DNA of 64,000 nt from Polynucleobacter sphagniphilus (GTDB taxonomy: Bacteria; Pseudomonadota; Gammaproteobacteria; Burkholderiales; Burkholderiaceae): NCBI RefSeq assembly GCF_001953355.1, contig NZ_MPIY01000017.1, positions 124,001-188,000 on the forward strand. The letters are read 5' to 3'. Under the pieces are notes generated by a model. The model had not been told where the DNA came from, did no database searches, and saw nothing but the letters and a program-made list of their open reading frames with translations. Positions 50,810 to 62,648 of the stretch are shown here, one piece after another; the first letter of the stretch is position 1, and every line of letters starts with the position of its first letter. A program made the position numbers and the translations under genes.

Positions 50810-51598
50810 TTAGAGACCACTTACTAGGTGGCCGCCATCTACTGCAATGGTGGAACCGCTCATGGCTTTACTAGCATCTGATGCTAGTAACAACAAGGGG
50901 CCATTTAAGTCATCCAGCTCATTAAATCGTCGCGAAGGTATGCGGGGCAATATTTTTTGCCCTGCATCACTTACTAAAAACTCTCGATTGAGATCGGTGA
51001 TCACATATCCTGGCAAGAGTGCGTTCACTCGAATTTGATGGCGCGCTAATTCAAGCGCCATCACCTTGGTACTTTGAATGACCCCCGCTTTTGAGATTAC
51101 ATAAGGGGCTGCGCCACCAATGACGCGCTCCCCCAAAATCGATGCAATATTAACAATGCTTCCTGATGAGTTTGCAGCTATCAACCTTCTTGCTGCTTCT
51201 GTTGCAACTAGCCAAGATCCCTTTAAATTGGTGTCCATCACCCGATCCCAATCTTCCTCAGTGTGATCAAGTAATTTTCCTGTGCTACTAACACCCGCAT
51301 TATTGATAATGATGCTTGGCAGTGACCACTCAAGAATTTGATCAAAACACCGAACAACACTCTTTTTATTTGTGACATCCAACTCAAAGGCTTTGGCTTG
51401 TCCACCAAGATCCTCAATCTCGCGAACAGTAGTCTCTAGTTGACTAATGCGACGTGATGCAACTGCCACCCTCGCCCCGGCCTGAGCAAGCAATAAAGCG
51501 GAGTGTTTGCCAATACCACTGGATGCTCCAGTAATGAGCGCCGTCTTATTCTCTAACTTAAAAAGTTGCTCAAGCACCATCAATTTATTTATTTCCAA
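50810..51598 (-). CDS. Short-chain dehydrogenase/reductase
   Basis: 262 residues: NAD(P) site TALITGASSGIGKHSALLLAQAGARVAVASRR, IINNAGVSS, catalytic Ser in IVNIASILG, Tyr-x-x-x-Lys in YVISKAGV, and the C-terminal SGSTIAVDGGHLVSG. The R following the second strand (VASRR) suggests NADPH use. It sits between an acyl-CoA dehydrogenase gene (14-base overlap) and the phosphotransferase gene, suggesting a hydroxyacyl or related lipid/aromatic acid route. The start may be ATG 51580. Confidence 0.9.
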   Translation of the reverse strand: MEINKLMVLEQLFKLENKTALITGASSGIGKHSALLLAQAGARVAVASRRISQLETTVREIEDLGGQAKAFELDVTNKKSVVRCFDQILEWSLPSIIINNAGVSSTGKLLDHTEEDWDRVMDTNLKGSWLVATEAARRLIAANSSGSIVNIASILGERVIGGAAPYVISKAGVIQSTKVMALELARHQIRVNALLPGYVITDLNREFLVSDAGQKILPRIPSRRFNELDDLNGPLLLLASDASKAMSGSTIAVDGGHLVSGL

Positions 51599-52745
51599 TT
51601 AGTTTGCGAGCCATGCTCCAGCGATGCACTTCACTTGGACCATCATAGATTCTGAATCCGCGCATATCTTTAAAGATTTTCATCAACTGGGTTTCCCCGG
51701 TGACGCCTTGACCGCCCAAAATTTGTACACAGCGATCCACCACCCGCCACTCTGCTTCTGAGCAAATTACCTTAGCTCGACTAGATTCGAAGTTGCCACG
51801 TTCACCCCGATCTAATAGTAATGCGGTGTCCCATATATGTAGTCGTGAAGTGTGCAGGTCCATATTGTTGTCTGCAATCATGAAGCCAACACCCTCATGC
51901 TCTCCTAGGGTTTTTCCAAAAGCTTGACGTCGTTTTGCATAAGCAATCGCAATATCTTGCGCGCGTCGTGCTTGACCCAACCAGCGCATGCAATGCGTTA
52001 AACGTGCCGGCGCTAAACGAACCTGAGCATTTTTAAATCCCTTACCTAGCTCACCTAATATTTGATTGCCCGGAATGCGCAGATTTGTGAACTGCAGGAC
52101 GCCATGCCCACCTGTAAAGCAGCTATCAAGCGCATCCATATTTCTAAGCAACTCAATTCCAGGGGCATTCATGTCTGAGAGAAACATGGTTGCACTGCCA
52201 TCATCCAGGCGCGCCATGATGATTACAAAATCAGCGCCATCAGCGCCGGTGATAAACCACTTTGTACCGTTGATGATGTAATCATCGCCATCCTTGGTTG
52301 CTGTTGTGCTCAGCATCGAGGGATCTGAGCCTGCACCGGGCGACGGTTCTGTCATTGCAAAACAAGAGCGGGCCTTACCTGCAACTAAAGGCCTGAGCCA
52401 ACGTTCTTTTTGTTCAGGCGTGGCAATCTCCTCTAGCAAATGAATATTTCCCTCATCAGGAGCGTGAATATTCATTGCGATTGGCCCCAAACTTGAATAG
52501 CCGGACTCTTCAAAGACAATTGCTTTCTCAATATGACTAAGACCAAGCCCGCCCATTTCAACTGATGCGTGTGGTGTCAGTAGACCCGCCTTGCGCGCTA
52601 GCTCAATAAGCTCTTTGCGTAATTCATCAGAAGGCCCGTGCTCACTTTGGCGTGGATCATTTTCAAAGGGAGTGATTTGATCTTTTATGAATGATCGCGT
52701 CTTTTCCTGCAGCTCTAATAGTTTTGGTGATAGTGATAGATCCAT
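51585..52745 (-). CDS. Acyl-CoA dehydrogenase family protein
   Basis: 386 residues, normal length. The N-terminal helical domain is followed by CFAMTEPSPGAGSDPSML and the FAD/acyl region TKWFITGADGADFVIIMARLDD, a C-terminal helical domain with KRRQAFGKTLGEHEGVGFMIADN and QILGGQGVTGETQLMKIFKDMRGFRIYDGPSEVHRWSMARKL. FAD-dependent alpha,beta-desaturation of acyl-CoA. The substrate class is unclear. First gene of a three-gene minus-strand operon. Confidence 0.92.
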   Translation of the reverse strand: MDLSLSPKLLELQEKTRSFIKDQITPFENDPRQSEHGPSDELRKELIELARKAGLLTPHASVEMGGLGLSHIEKAIVFEESGYSSLGPIAMNIHAPDEGNIHLLEEIATPEQKERWLRPLVAGKARSCFAMTEPSPGAGSDPSMLSTTATKDGDDYIINGTKWFITGADGADFVIIMARLDDGSATMFLSDMNAPGIELLRNMDALDSCFTGGHGVLQFTNLRIPGNQILGELGKGFKNAQVRLAPARLTHCMRWLGQARRAQDIAIAYAKRRQAFGKTLGEHEGVGFMIADNNMDLHTSRLHIWDTALLLDRGERGNFESSRAKVICSEAEWRVVDRCVQILGGQGVTGETQLMKIFKDMRGFRIYDGPSEVHRWSMARKLIGNK

Positions 52746-52928
52746 TTTTTGATTGTATAGCCACTAATTAACAATAGATTTCTTCTCAGGCTCTGTTTTA
52801 TTTGGACAAGTTGGATCTCCACGCCCGGTTTAGGGATGCATGTAGGTTATTGCACATTTACAAAATAATCAATTAAATCAATAACTTATGAAGCTTATTA
52901 CCATGGGACTACATAATTTTTCAAGCTT

Positions 52929-52944
52929 TGTTTCACGTGAAACA
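52929..52944. promoter_or_regulatory. parS centromere site 1
   Basis: TGTTTCACGTGAAACA, a perfect match to the conserved chromosomal parS palindrome bound by ParB. It lies 40 bases before mnmG and about 2.7 kb from parA. Confidence 0.95.
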
Positions 52945-52983
52945 AACAAAATGCTATGATCATCGCCCTATCAGAGGCAAATC

Positions 52984-54903
52984 ATGCGTTATTCAAAAAG
53001 TTTCGATGTCATAGTTGTTGGTGGCGGACACGCTGGGACTGAAGCCGCCCTTGCTGCAGCTCGTATGGGCTGCGATACGTTATTAATTACCCATAGCATC
53101 GAAAATCTCGGTGCAATGAGCTGTAATCCATCTATAGGTGGAATTGGCAAAGGTCATCTAGTAAAGGAAATTGATGCCATGGGCGGCGCCATGGCAGCAG
53201 CAACGGATGAGGCGGGAATACAGTTTAGGATATTAAATTCCAGCAAAGGCCCTGCAGTCCGCGCAACTCGTGCTCAAGGCGATCGAGTTTTGTATAAGGC
53301 AGCAATTCGTCGCCGCTTGGAAAATCAAGACAACTTAAGCTTATTTCAAGCTGCTGTGGATGATTTAATAGTGGTTGGCGATGAGGTTTGTGGTGTCTTA
53401 ACCCAAATGGGCCTAGAATTTTTTGCCAAGAAGGTGGTTTTAACCGCAGGCACCTTTTTGGATGGCAAGATTCATGTTGGTTTAAATAATTATGCGGGTG
53501 GCCGTGCTGGCGATCCTGCTGCAATATCGCTTTCAGCTCGCCTGAAAGAATTAAAGCTCCCCCAGGGCAGATTAAAGACGGGAACCCCACCCAGAATTGA
53601 CGGTAGAACGATTGATTTTTCGGTAATGTTGGAACAGCCGGGCGATCTGGATCCCTTGCCGGTGTTTTCTTATTTGGGTAGGCCAGAAAATCATCCAAGA
53701 CAGGTTCCGTGCTGGATTTCTCATACTAATGAGAAAACCCATGAAATTATTCGCGGTGGTCTCGATCGTTCGCCAATGTATACAGGCGTCATTGAGGGTG
53801 TTGGGCCGCGCTATTGCCCTTCTATTGAGGACAAGATTCATCGTTTTGCCTCCCGAAATAGTCACCAGATCTTTTTGGAGCCAGAGGGCTTAACTACAAA
53901 CGAGTTTTATCCCAATGGTATTTCAACCAGTTTGCCCTTTGATGTTCAGTGGGATCTGGTTAGAAGCATTCGTGGAATGGAGTCGGCGGTCATCGTTTGT
54001 CCTGGCTATGCTATTGAGTACGATTATTTTGATCCGCGCCAACTGCGACACAGCCTAGAAACCAAGGTAATTTCAGGTTTGTATTTTGCCGGTCAAATTA
54101 ATGGCACAACCGGATATGAAGAGGCTGCAGCACAAGGCATGTTGGCTGGAATCAATGCTGGTTTGGCTGCAAAAGGAAAAGAGCCTTGGATTCCTAAGCG
54201 AAGTGAGTCCTATATTGGGGTTCTAGTGGACGATCTCATTACTAGGGGTGTTCAAGAGCCCTACCGTATGTTTACAAGTCGCGCAGAGTATCGTTTAAGT
54301 TTGCGCGAAGACAATGCCGACTTACGCCTAACTGAAATAGGCAGAAATCTTGGTTTGGTGGATGATTATCGTTGGGAAGTCTTCTGCAGGAAACAAGAGG
54401 CTGTTTCACGTGAAACAGCCCGTCTACAAGAAATTTGGGTTGGCCCAAAGCATGAGGTTGCCAAAGCGGTATCTGAACTGCTTGGACAAGACTTATCTCA
54501 TGAGTGTAGTTTGGCTGAGATTTTGAGGCGCCCTGGCGTTAGCTACGATGCGCTTACATCGCTCGCGGGGGGTGAGTGGTCTGCGGGGGTTCTGGATGAT
54601 GACCTTGGTTTGGCCCAACAAATTAGTGATCAGGTTGAGATTTCGGTTAAGTACCAGGGATATATAGATCGGCAAGCGGTTGAAATTGCCCGCCAAGAGC
54701 ACAACGAAAGTTTCCCGCTCTCGGAGTTTTTGGACTATACCCAGGTGCTGGGATTATCAAAAGAAGTGCAGCAAAAACTGAACTTCCATAAGCCAAGCAC
54801 TTTAGGTCAGGCCGGAAGAATTTCGGGTGTGACGCCTGCTGCATTATCTTTGTTGCTGGTGCACCTTAAAAAGGGCTTGGGCAGAACCCAGGAGTCGGTG
54901 TGA
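52984..54903 (+). CDS. mnmG: tRNA uridine-34 carboxymethylaminomethylation enzyme MnmG (GidA)
   Basis: 639 residues: FAD site [21 protein letters not shown], the conserved [44 protein letters not shown], and a C-terminal helical MnmE-binding domain ([41 protein letters not shown]). With MnmE (35050-36429) it modifies U34 of tRNAs. A second parS lies inside the gene. Upstream 52746-52983 holds the first parS and promoter DNA. Its stop overlaps rsmG. Confidence 0.98.
   Translation: MRYSKSFDVIVVGGGHAGTEAALAAARMGCDTLLITHSIENLGAMSCNPSIGGIGKGHLVKEIDAMGGAMAAATDEAGIQFRILNSSKGPAVRATRAQGDRVLYKAAIRRRLENQDNLSLFQAAVDDLIVVGDEVCGVLTQMGLEFFAKKVVLTAGTFLDGKIHVGLNNYAGGRAGDPAAISLSARLKELKLPQGRLKTGTPPRIDGRTIDFSVMLEQPGDLDPLPVFSYLGRPENHPRQVPCWISHTNEKTHEIIRGGLDRSPMYTGVIEGVGPRYCPSIEDKIHRFASRNSHQIFLEPEGLTTNEFYPNGISTSLPFDVQWDLVRSIRGMESAVIVCPGYAIEYDYFDPRQLRHSLETKVISGLYFAGQINGTTGYEEAAAQGMLAGINAGLAAKGKEPWIPKRSESYIGVLVDDLITRGVQEPYRMFTSRAEYRLSLREDNADLRLTEIGRNLGLVDDYRWEVFCRKQEAVSRETARLQEIWVGPKHEVAKAVSELLGQDLSHECSLAEILRRPGVSYDALTSLAGGEWSAGVLDDDLGLAQQISDQVEISVKYQGYIDRQAVEIARQEHNESFPLSEFLDYTQVLGLSKEVQQKLNFHKPSTLGQAGRISGVTPAALSLLLVHLKKGLGRTQESV
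54402..54417. promoter_or_regulatory. parS centromere site 2 (inside mnmG)
   Basis: TGTTTCACGTGAAACA again, extended by three further base pairs on each side into a 22-bp palindrome, within the codons for EAVSRETAR of mnmG. Coding and ParB-binding information are superimposed. Confidence 0.95.
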
Positions 54904-55571
54904 GTGAGGGCTTGATCGCTCTTGGAATAGAGGATCTGGGTCTCAATCTAGGCCCTGAAAATATTGCTGATTTAGATATATTTCTTCATGAAATGGGCCG
55001 GTGGAACCAGGTGCATAACTTGACGGCAATCGAGGGTGAAAGTGAATCTATCAAACTTCATCTCATTGATTCTATTGCGGTTTTGCCTGTAATGAGGCGG
55101 TTTTTAGAAGGCCCAAACCCCCTCATTGCGGACTTGGGCTCAGGTGGCGGTCTGCCTGCAATACCTATTGCCATATTGCAACCAGAGTGGCGGCTCACCT
55201 TAATTGAGGCTGTGCGAAAAAAGACTGCATTTTTGCAGCATATTCGTGGGAAATTAAAGCTGCACAACATCACGGTCTTGAGTGAGCGCGTAGAAGTTGT
55301 TGCGGTGCAGCAATCAGGCGTATTTGATGCCGTAATTTCCAGGGCGTTTACGAACTTAGCTCGATTTTTAGAGCTTTCTTTGCCACTGTTAAAGCCCAAC
55401 GGATTGGTGTTTGCTATGAAATCAAAACGAGCTGATGAAGAGATGCAAGATGTCAATCTGAGTCAATGGCAACTCATTGCCGATATCCCTCTGCATATCC
55501 CTCATACAACGGTCGAACGCAGACTTTTAGTGTTGAGCCCCATAAAAATATCACCCACCCTCTCTGAATAA
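54900..55571 (+). CDS. rsmG: 16S rRNA m7G527 methyltransferase RsmG (GidB)
   Basis: 223 residues: [16 protein letters not shown] site [17 protein letters not shown] and [30 protein letters not shown] match RsmG. It methylates G527 of 16S rRNA. The start is a GTG that overlaps the mnmG TGA by 4 bases (GTGA), so translation is coupled. Confidence 0.97.
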   Translation: MSEGLIALGIEDLGLNLGPENIADLDIFLHEMGRWNQVHNLTAIEGESESIKLHLIDSIAVLPVMRRFLEGPNPLIADLGSGGGLPAIPIAILQPEWRLTLIEAVRKKTAFLQHIRGKLKLHNITVLSERVEVVAVQQSGVFDAVISRAFTNLARFLELSLPLLKPNGLVFAMKSKRADEEMQDVNLSQWQLIADIPLHIPHTTVERRLLVLSPIKISPTLSE

Positions 55572-55583
55572 AAAAATCTATCC

Positions 55584-56372
55584 ATGGCAAAAATATTTTG
55601 TATTGCAAATCAAAAAGGCGGTGTTGGTAAAACAACTACAGCTGTTAACTTGGCCGCTGGATTGGCTGGGCATCAGCAACGCGTTTTACTGGTTGACCTT
55701 GATCCACAAGGGAACGCAACTATGGGCTCAGGCATTGAAAAAACAGATTTAACTACGAGCGTTTATCAAGTATTAATTGGGCTTGCAACAGTGAAGGAGT
55801 GCGCAAAAACTTGTGAAAGCTCCGGCTTTGATGTGTTGCCAGCAAATCGTGATTTGGCGGGTGCGGAAATCGAATTGGTTGATTTGGAATTACGAGAGCA
55901 AAGGCTGAAGAATGCACTTGCTGCAGTCGCCGATGATTACGATTTTATTTTGATTGATTGTCCGCCAGCACTTTCTCTTTTAACCTTGAATGGATTGTGC
56001 GCTGCTAACGGAGTGATTGTGCCAATGCAGTGCGAGTATTTTGCATTGGAAGGTTTGTCCGATTTGGTCAATACGATTAAACAAGTTCATGCAAATTTAA
56101 ATCCAGACCTCATGATCATTGGCTTGCTGCGTGTGATGTTTGATGCTCGGATGACTTTGCAGCAGCAAGTGTCTGAGCAATTGCTTGAACACTTTGGCGA
56201 CAAGGTTTTTAAAACCATTATTCCTCGTAACGTCAGATTGGCTGAGGCCCCATCTTATGGGCTTCCTGGCGTTGCATTTGACAAGTCATCGCGCGGAGCA
56301 AAGGCGTATTTAGAGTTTGGCGCTGAAATGATTGAGCGCATTAATCAACTGCAAACACTAGGAAGATATTAA
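55584..56372 (+). CDS. parA: Chromosome partitioning ATPase ParA
   Basis: 262 residues: deviant Walker [19 protein letters not shown] (two Lys), [34 protein letters not shown] and the C-terminal [17 protein letters not shown]. Chromosomal Soj/ParA type that moves ParB-parS complexes after replication. It lies 12 bases after rsmG and 6 bases before parB; both parS sites are within 3 kb. Confidence 0.97.
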   Translation: MAKIFCIANQKGGVGKTTTAVNLAAGLAGHQQRVLLVDLDPQGNATMGSGIEKTDLTTSVYQVLIGLATVKECAKTCESSGFDVLPANRDLAGAEIELVDLELREQRLKNALAAVADDYDFILIDCPPALSLLTLNGLCAANGVIVPMQCEYFALEGLSDLVNTIKQVHANLNPDLMIIGLLRVMFDARMTLQQQVSEQLLEHFGDKVFKTIIPRNVRLAEAPSYGLPGVAFDKSSRGAKAYLEFGAEMIERINQLQTLGRY

Positions 56373-56378
56373 AAAATT

Positions 56379-57266
56379 ATGGTTGCTATTAAGAAAAAAG
56401 GTTTGGGCCGCGGTTTAGAGGCATTGCTTGGTGACAAAGCTACAACCCAAGCTCAGGTTGAAATTAACCGTTTGCCATTGACGGCATTGCAGGCTGGTAA
56501 ATATCAACCGCGACAAAAGATGGATGCGGGTCCACTGCAGGAGCTTGCCGAAAGTATTCGTGAGCAAGGTGTAATGCAGCCACTGTTGGTTCGATTGGTA
56601 GGCGCAGGAAAGTATGAAATTATTGCGGGAGAGCGTCGCTTTAGAGCAGCAACCCTGGCCGGATTGAAAGAGGTTCCTGTTCTGGTTTCGGGTGCTGATG
56701 ATCAAGCAGCTGCAGCGATGGCTTTAGTAGAAAATATGCAGCGCCAAGATTTGAATCCTTTAGAGGAGTCACAGGGATTGGCTAGGCTCATTGAAGAGTT
56801 TGGTTTTACCCATGAACAGGCTGCCAAAGCGGTTGGTAAATCACGCAGCGCCATTTCTAATTTGTTGCGCCTGATTCAATTGGCAAAACCAGTGCAAGCG
56901 ATGTTGCTGGCTGGCGAAATTGATATGGGCCATGCTCGCGCCCTGCTGCCTTTGCCTGGTGCCAGCCAAGTTGCTTTGGCTCAGAGAATAGCCGCCCAAG
57001 GTTTATCGGTCCGCGAAGCGGAGAGAATGGCTGCAGCCTTAGCTTTGGCTGGGGGTCAAATCGGCGACAAAAAAGCAAAAAGTAAAGAGGGGGCGCATTC
57101 GCCATCCCGAGATCCGGATATGCGCCGTTTATCCCAAGAAATTGCAGATGTAATAGGCTTAAATGCGGAATTTAAGTTTAAAGGCAGGGGTGGGGAGCTC
57201 AGGATTCGTTTTAGCCAATTTGATGAGCTCGATTCTTTGTTAAGAAAACTGGGTGTTCAGGAGTAG
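56379..57266 (+). CDS. parB: Chromosome partitioning protein ParB
   Basis: 295 residues: N-terminal ParA-contact (KGLGRGLEALLG), ParB/Srx CTPase domain with IREQGVMQPLLVR and AGERRFRAATLAGL, the HTH (FTHEQAAKAVGKSRSAISNLLRLIQL) and a C-terminal dimerisation domain (GRGGELRIRFSQFDELDSLLRKLG). It loads at parS and spreads along DNA. Confidence 0.97.
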   Translation: MVAIKKKGLGRGLEALLGDKATTQAQVEINRLPLTALQAGKYQPRQKMDAGPLQELAESIREQGVMQPLLVRLVGAGKYEIIAGERRFRAATLAGLKEVPVLVSGADDQAAAAMALVENMQRQDLNPLEESQGLARLIEEFGFTHEQAAKAVGKSRSAISNLLRLIQLAKPVQAMLLAGEIDMGHARALLPLPGASQVALAQRIAAQGLSVREAERMAAALALAGGQIGDKKAKSKEGAHSPSRDPDMRRLSQEIADVIGLNAEFKFKGRGGELRIRFSQFDELDSLLRKLGVQE

Positions 57267-57334
57267 TTTTAAATGAAAAAGAGCCCAAAACATTTGACCT
57301 ATTGCAGTGCACACATTAAACTCTCGGGGCTAAA

Positions 57335-57829
57335 TTGATTCCTCAAAAAAATCAATTTTCCAAGGCAAATGAGTGGGATGAGCCAGAAGAAGAATATATT
57401 CGGGCCTACAGTAAGGCGGAAATTATTGCGTTGCAGCAAAACAACGCAAATAAATACCCCCCAGTATCGCCTTGGAAAGTAGTGGCTGCGCAGACCTTGG
57501 TAACGATGGTCAGTATGGTTGCTTGGGCAGTTTTTGGAGGGTCTGTAGGGGTAAGCCTTTATACTCAGTCGGCCTTTCTCGGTGGTTTAATTAGCGTCTT
57601 GCCTACAGGATTGTTTTTAGTACGACTGGAGTTGGCAAAAAAGACGTCGAAATTAAAACCAGAAGGGTTTTTGGCAGCATTGGTCACGGGCGAATTTATT
57701 AAAATTGCCACCACCTTAATGCTGTTTTTAGGAATTGCTTATCTCGTTCCTGGCATAGCATGGGTCCCCTTGTTGGTGACCTACTTTCTTGCCTTGAAAT
57801 GTATGTGGTTGGTGTATTTAAGGCGCTAA
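57335..57829 (+). CDS. atpI: AtpI-like protein of the ATP synthase operon
   Basis: 164 residues: a soluble N-terminal part (about 1-45) then four membrane helices (WKVVAAQTLVTMVSMVAWAVF, FLGGLISVLPTGLFLVRLELA, FIKIATTLMLFLGIAYLV, WVPLLVTYFLALKCMWLVYL). This is the layout of AtpI/UncI, which aids assembly of the c-ring or ion uptake. It is less conserved than the other atp genes. The start is a TTG. First gene of the atp operon. Confidence 0.85.
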   Translation: MIPQKNQFSKANEWDEPEEEYIRAYSKAEIIALQQNNANKYPPVSPWKVVAAQTLVTMVSMVAWAVFGGSVGVSLYTQSAFLGGLISVLPTGLFLVRLELAKKTSKLKPEGFLAALVTGEFIKIATTLMLFLGIAYLVPGIAWVPLLVTYFLALKCMWLVYLRR

Positions 57830-57875
57830 GTAAGCGCTAGTAGTAACAACTGAGATTGAACAAAGGACTAGTTAA

Positions 57876-59063
<1,188 letters not shown>

Positions 59064-59125
59064 TTGTTTTGGCGTGGATGGCCTAGAGTCATCCAACCGT
59101 TCTCAACAATACTGAAAGGAATATC

Positions 59126-59596
59126 GTGAATCTGAACGCGACCCTATTCGCGCAAATGATCGTCTTCTTTGTCTTATGGTGGGTAGTTGCACGCTTTGTG
59201 TGGCCACCCCTGGTTAAGGCATTGGATGAACGCTCAACCAAAATTGCTGATGGTTTGGCTGCGGCCGAGCGCGGAAAAGAAGCTCTCGCATTGGCAAATA
59301 ATGTCGCAGAGCAAGAATTAACCAAAGCACGCCAAGAAGGTGTGCAACGTGTAGCTGAAGCAGAAAAACGTGCGCAAATGTCTGCCGAAGAAATTCGTGC
59401 CAACGCACAAGCAGAGGCTGCTCGTATTATTTCTCAAGCTAAACAAGAAGCAGACCAACAGATTACCCGTGCACGCGAAGTATTGCGCGCTGAAGTAGCT
59501 GTGTTGGCTGTAAAAGGTGCCGAGCAAATTTTGCGTCGCGAAGTTGATGCAAAAACGCACGGTGCATTGCTTGACCAACTAAAGGCAGAGCTTTGA
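59126..59596 (+). CDS. atpF: ATP synthase subunit b
   Basis: 156 residues, the same length as E. coli b: one N-terminal membrane helix ([23 protein letters not shown]) then a long helix rich in Ala, Glu and Lys forming the peripheral stalk. The start is GTG 59126 with AAGGA upstream. Ends 1 base before atpH. Confidence 0.96.
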   Translation: MNLNATLFAQMIVFFVLWWVVARFVWPPLVKALDERSTKIADGLAAAERGKEALALANNVAEQELTKARQEGVQRVAEAEKRAQMSAEEIRANAQAEAARIISQAKQEADQQITRAREVLRAEVAVLAVKGAEQILRREVDAKTHGALLDQLKAEL

Positions 59597-59597
59597 T

Positions 59598-60134
59598 ATG
59601 GCTGAATTAGCCACTATTGCGCGCCCTTATGCCGAAGCACTTTTTGAAAGTGCAGCGCCTGCTGAGCTTGCCAGTTCTTTGGAGCAGTTAAACGAACTGG
59701 CACAGCTTGCTGTATTGCCAGAAGTGGCTGTGTTGTCAAATAACCCAAAAGTTTCGGCTGATGATTTAAGCAAATTGCTTTCCGGCATGGTCAAGACCAA
59801 ACTAGACGGCAAGATCTCTAGCTTTTTGAGTCTAGTGAATCAAAACCATCGCTTGTCCGCCATTCCTGAAATTGCACGTCAATTTGAGGAAATGAAGAAT
59901 CAAAGCGAAGGTGCATCAGAAGTAATGATTACTAGTGCGTTCCCTTTAGAGGGTGCTGCATTAACGGATTTGTTGTCAAGTTTGAAGAAGCGTTTTGGGG
60001 GTAAAGAATTGCGCCCAACTATTCAAGTAGACCCAGCGTTGATAGGCGGAGTGCGTATTCAAGTTGGCGATGAAGTGATGGATAGTTCTGTCAAAGCACG
60101 GTTAGCTCAAATGCAAGCAAGTCTTGGCGCATAA
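59598..60134 (+). CDS. atpH: ATP synthase subunit delta
   Basis: 178 residues: N-terminal helical bundle (ATIARPYAEALFESA) and the conserved C-terminal RFGGKELRPTIQVDPALIGGVRIQVGDEVMDSSVKARLAQM. It links the b-stalk to the alpha3beta3 head. Confidence 0.96.
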   Translation: MAELATIARPYAEALFESAAPAELASSLEQLNELAQLAVLPEVAVLSNNPKVSADDLSKLLSGMVKTKLDGKISSFLSLVNQNHRLSAIPEIARQFEEMKNQSEGASEVMITSAFPLEGAALTDLLSSLKKRFGGKELRPTIQVDPALIGGVRIQVGDEVMDSSVKARLAQMQASLGA

Positions 60135-60179
60135 GTTATCCCTATTAAGAACATACGAAATAAGACCCAGGAGTAAGTA

Positions 60180-61721
60180 ATGCAACTCAACCCTTCCGAG
60201 ATCAGCGAGCTGATCAAAAGCCGAATTAGCGAAATGGGTGTTGATTCCCAGCTTCGCAACGAAGGCACTGTTATTTCAGTGACCGACGGTATTTGCCGTG
60301 TACATGGCTTGTCTGGTGTGATGCAGGGCGAAATGTTGGAATTTCCTAACAACACTATCGGCCTCGCGTTGAACCTTGAGCGTGATTCAGTTGGTGCTGT
60401 GGTATTGGGTGAATACACCCACATTAAAGAAGGCGATCCAGTTAAATGTACTGGTCGTATTTTGGAAGTTCCGGTTGGTCCAGAGTTGCTTGGCCGCGTT
60501 GTAAACGCGCTCGGTCAACCGATCGATGGTAAAGGCCCAATTAATACCAAGTTAACCGACTTCATTGAAAAGGTTGCGCCAGGCGTGATCGCTCGTCAGT
60601 CCGTCAGCCAGCCGGTACAAACTGGTTTGAAGGCGATTGATGCGATGGTTCCTATTGGTCGTGGTCAGCGCGAGTTAATCATTGGCGATCGTCAAACTGG
60701 TAAAACCGCTGTTGCAGTTGATGCGATCATTAACCAAAAAGGTAAAGGCGTTTATTGCGTTTACGTTGCTATTGGTCAAAAAGCTTCTACTATTGCCAAC
60801 GTTGTGCGCAAGCTCACAGAGTTGGGTGCGATGGAGTACACCGTTGTTGTTGCAGCAAGTGCCTCTGAGTCTGCTGCAATGCAGTACCTCTCTGCATATG
60901 CTGGTTGCACTATGGGTGAATACTTCCGTGATCGCGGTGAAGATGCTTTGATCGTGTATGACGATTTAACAAAACAAGCGGTTGCATACCGTCAGATTTC
61001 TTTGCTATTGCGCCGTCCACCGGGCCGCGAAGCATATCCTGGCGACGTTTTCTATCTCCACTCACGTTTGCTTGAGCGCGCTGCTCGTGTAAATGCTGAA
61101 TATGTTGAGAAATTTACAAATGGCGCAGTAAAAGGCAAGACCGGTTCCTTAACCGCTCTGCCGATTATTGAAACTCAAGCTGGCGACGTCTCTGCTTTCG
61201 TTCCAACCAACGTCATTTCGATTACTGACGGTCAGATCTTCTTGGAAACTGACTTGTTTAATGCTGGTGTGCGTCCTGCGATTAACGCTGGTATTTCTGT
61301 TTCTCGCGTTGGTGGTGCAGCTCAAACTAAAGTGATTAAAAAGTTATCAGGCGGTATTCGTACTGACTTAGCTCAATATCGTGAGTTGGCTGCGTTTGCG
61401 CAGTTTGCCTCCGACCTTGATGAAGCTACTCGTAAGCAGCTTGAGCGTGGTCGCCGTGTTACTGAATTGTGTAAGCAGGCTCAATACAAGCCTTTGCAGG
61501 TTTGGGAAATGGCGGCTTCTTTATTTGCTGTGAACAATGGCTACTTTGATGACCTCGAAGTCAAAAACGTATTGGCATTCGAAAAAGGCTTACAAGATCA
61601 TTTGAAATCTAAATATGCAGATTTGGTTGCGCGTATTGAAGAGACTAAAGACTTGAGCAAAGATGACGAAGCTGCTTTGCGTGCCGCGATTGAGGATTAC
61701 AAGCGTTCAGCCTCTTTCTAA
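60180..61721 (+). CDS. atpA: ATP synthase subunit alpha
   Basis: 513 residues, exactly the E. coli length. Walker [10 protein letters not shown], the alpha signature [17 protein letters not shown], and [44 protein letters not shown]. Non-catalytic nucleotide-binding subunit of F1. Good ribosome site (AGGAG) upstream. Confidence 0.98.
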   Translation: MQLNPSEISELIKSRISEMGVDSQLRNEGTVISVTDGICRVHGLSGVMQGEMLEFPNNTIGLALNLERDSVGAVVLGEYTHIKEGDPVKCTGRILEVPVGPELLGRVVNALGQPIDGKGPINTKLTDFIEKVAPGVIARQSVSQPVQTGLKAIDAMVPIGRGQRELIIGDRQTGKTAVAVDAIINQKGKGVYCVYVAIGQKASTIANVVRKLTELGAMEYTVVVAASASESAAMQYLSAYAGCTMGEYFRDRGEDALIVYDDLTKQAVAYRQISLLLRRPPGREAYPGDVFYLHSRLLERAARVNAEYVEKFTNGAVKGKTGSLTALPIIETQAGDVSAFVPTNVISITDGQIFLETDLFNAGVRPAINAGISVSRVGGAAQTKVIKKLSGGIRTDLAQYRELAAFAQFASDLDEATRKQLERGRRVTELCKQAQYKPLQVWEMAASLFAVNNGYFDDLEVKNVLAFEKGLQDHLKSKYADLVARIEETKDLSKDDEAALRAAIEDYKRSASF

Positions 61722-61738
61722 GAGGGCCCGCATAAATC

Positions 61739-62608
61739 ATGGCAAGCACAAAAGAGATACGATCAAAGATCAAGAGCGTGCAAAACACGCGCAAGATCAC
61801 GAAGGCAATGGAAATGGTCGCCGCATCCAAGATGCGCCGCGCCCAGGAGCGCATGCGTAATGCGCGCCCTTATGCCGAAAAAATTCGTGAAATTGTGGCC
61901 AACCTTTCTAAAGCTAATCCTGAGTTCCGCCCTGCTTACATGGCAACTCGTGAAGTGAAGAAAGTTGGCACTATTTTGGTCACTACAGACAAAGGTTTAT
62001 GCGGCGGTTTGAATACCAATGTATTGCGTTTGATTGCAAACCAGGTGCGCGATTTCCAAGAGGCCAATATCGGTGTTGCTTACACTGCGATTGGTTCCAA
62101 GGGATTGCAGTTTTTAAATCGTTCAAAAGCAAAATTAATTTCTCAAACAATCCAGTTGGGTGACACCCCACACATGGATACCTTGATTGGGGCAATTACG
62201 GCCCAATTAGAAGCATTTGAGAATGGTGAAATTGATGCTGTTTACTTAGCTTATACCCGCTTTGTAAATGCAATGAAGCAAGAACCTGTTTTAGAAAAGC
62301 TATTGCCATTGGAGCCAGCAGCTATTGCCCCAGAGGATAAGACTGGTAATTCTTGGGATTACATTTATGAGCCTGATGCTGAGTCCATTTTGAATGGACT
62401 CCTAAAGCGCTACGTAGAAGCAATGATCTATCAAGCTGTTGCAGAGAACATGGCCTCCGAGCAGTCTGCTCGCATGGTCTCCATGAAGGCTGCTTCAGAT
62501 AACGCTAAGAACGTTATCGGCGAATTGCAATTGGATTACAACAAGACACGACAGGCTGCTATTACCAAAGAGTTGTCAGAGATTGTTGGTGGAGCGGCTG
62601 CGGTTTAA
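61739..62608 (+). CDS. atpG: ATP synthase subunit gamma
   Basis: 289 residues: N-terminal helix [35 protein letters not shown] and C-terminal helix [37 protein letters not shown] form the rotor coiled coil; [15 protein letters not shown] is the conserved Rossmann-like start. It starts 17 bases after atpA. Confidence 0.97.
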   Translation: MASTKEIRSKIKSVQNTRKITKAMEMVAASKMRRAQERMRNARPYAEKIREIVANLSKANPEFRPAYMATREVKKVGTILVTTDKGLCGGLNTNVLRLIANQVRDFQEANIGVAYTAIGSKGLQFLNRSKAKLISQTIQLGDTPHMDTLIGAITAQLEAFENGEIDAVYLAYTRFVNAMKQEPVLEKLLPLEPAAIAPEDKTGNSWDYIYEPDAESILNGLLKRYVEAMIYQAVAENMASEQSARMVSMKAASDNAKNVIGELQLDYNKTRQAAITKELSEIVGGAAAV

Positions 62609-62648
62609 GCAGTCAGCGTTTAGAAATACGAAAGAATTTAGGAATTGA

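Noticed and set aside
51598-52281. Plus-strand frames inside the acyl-CoA dehydrogenase and SDR genes
   Set aside because: Antisense shadows without ribosome sites or family similarity.
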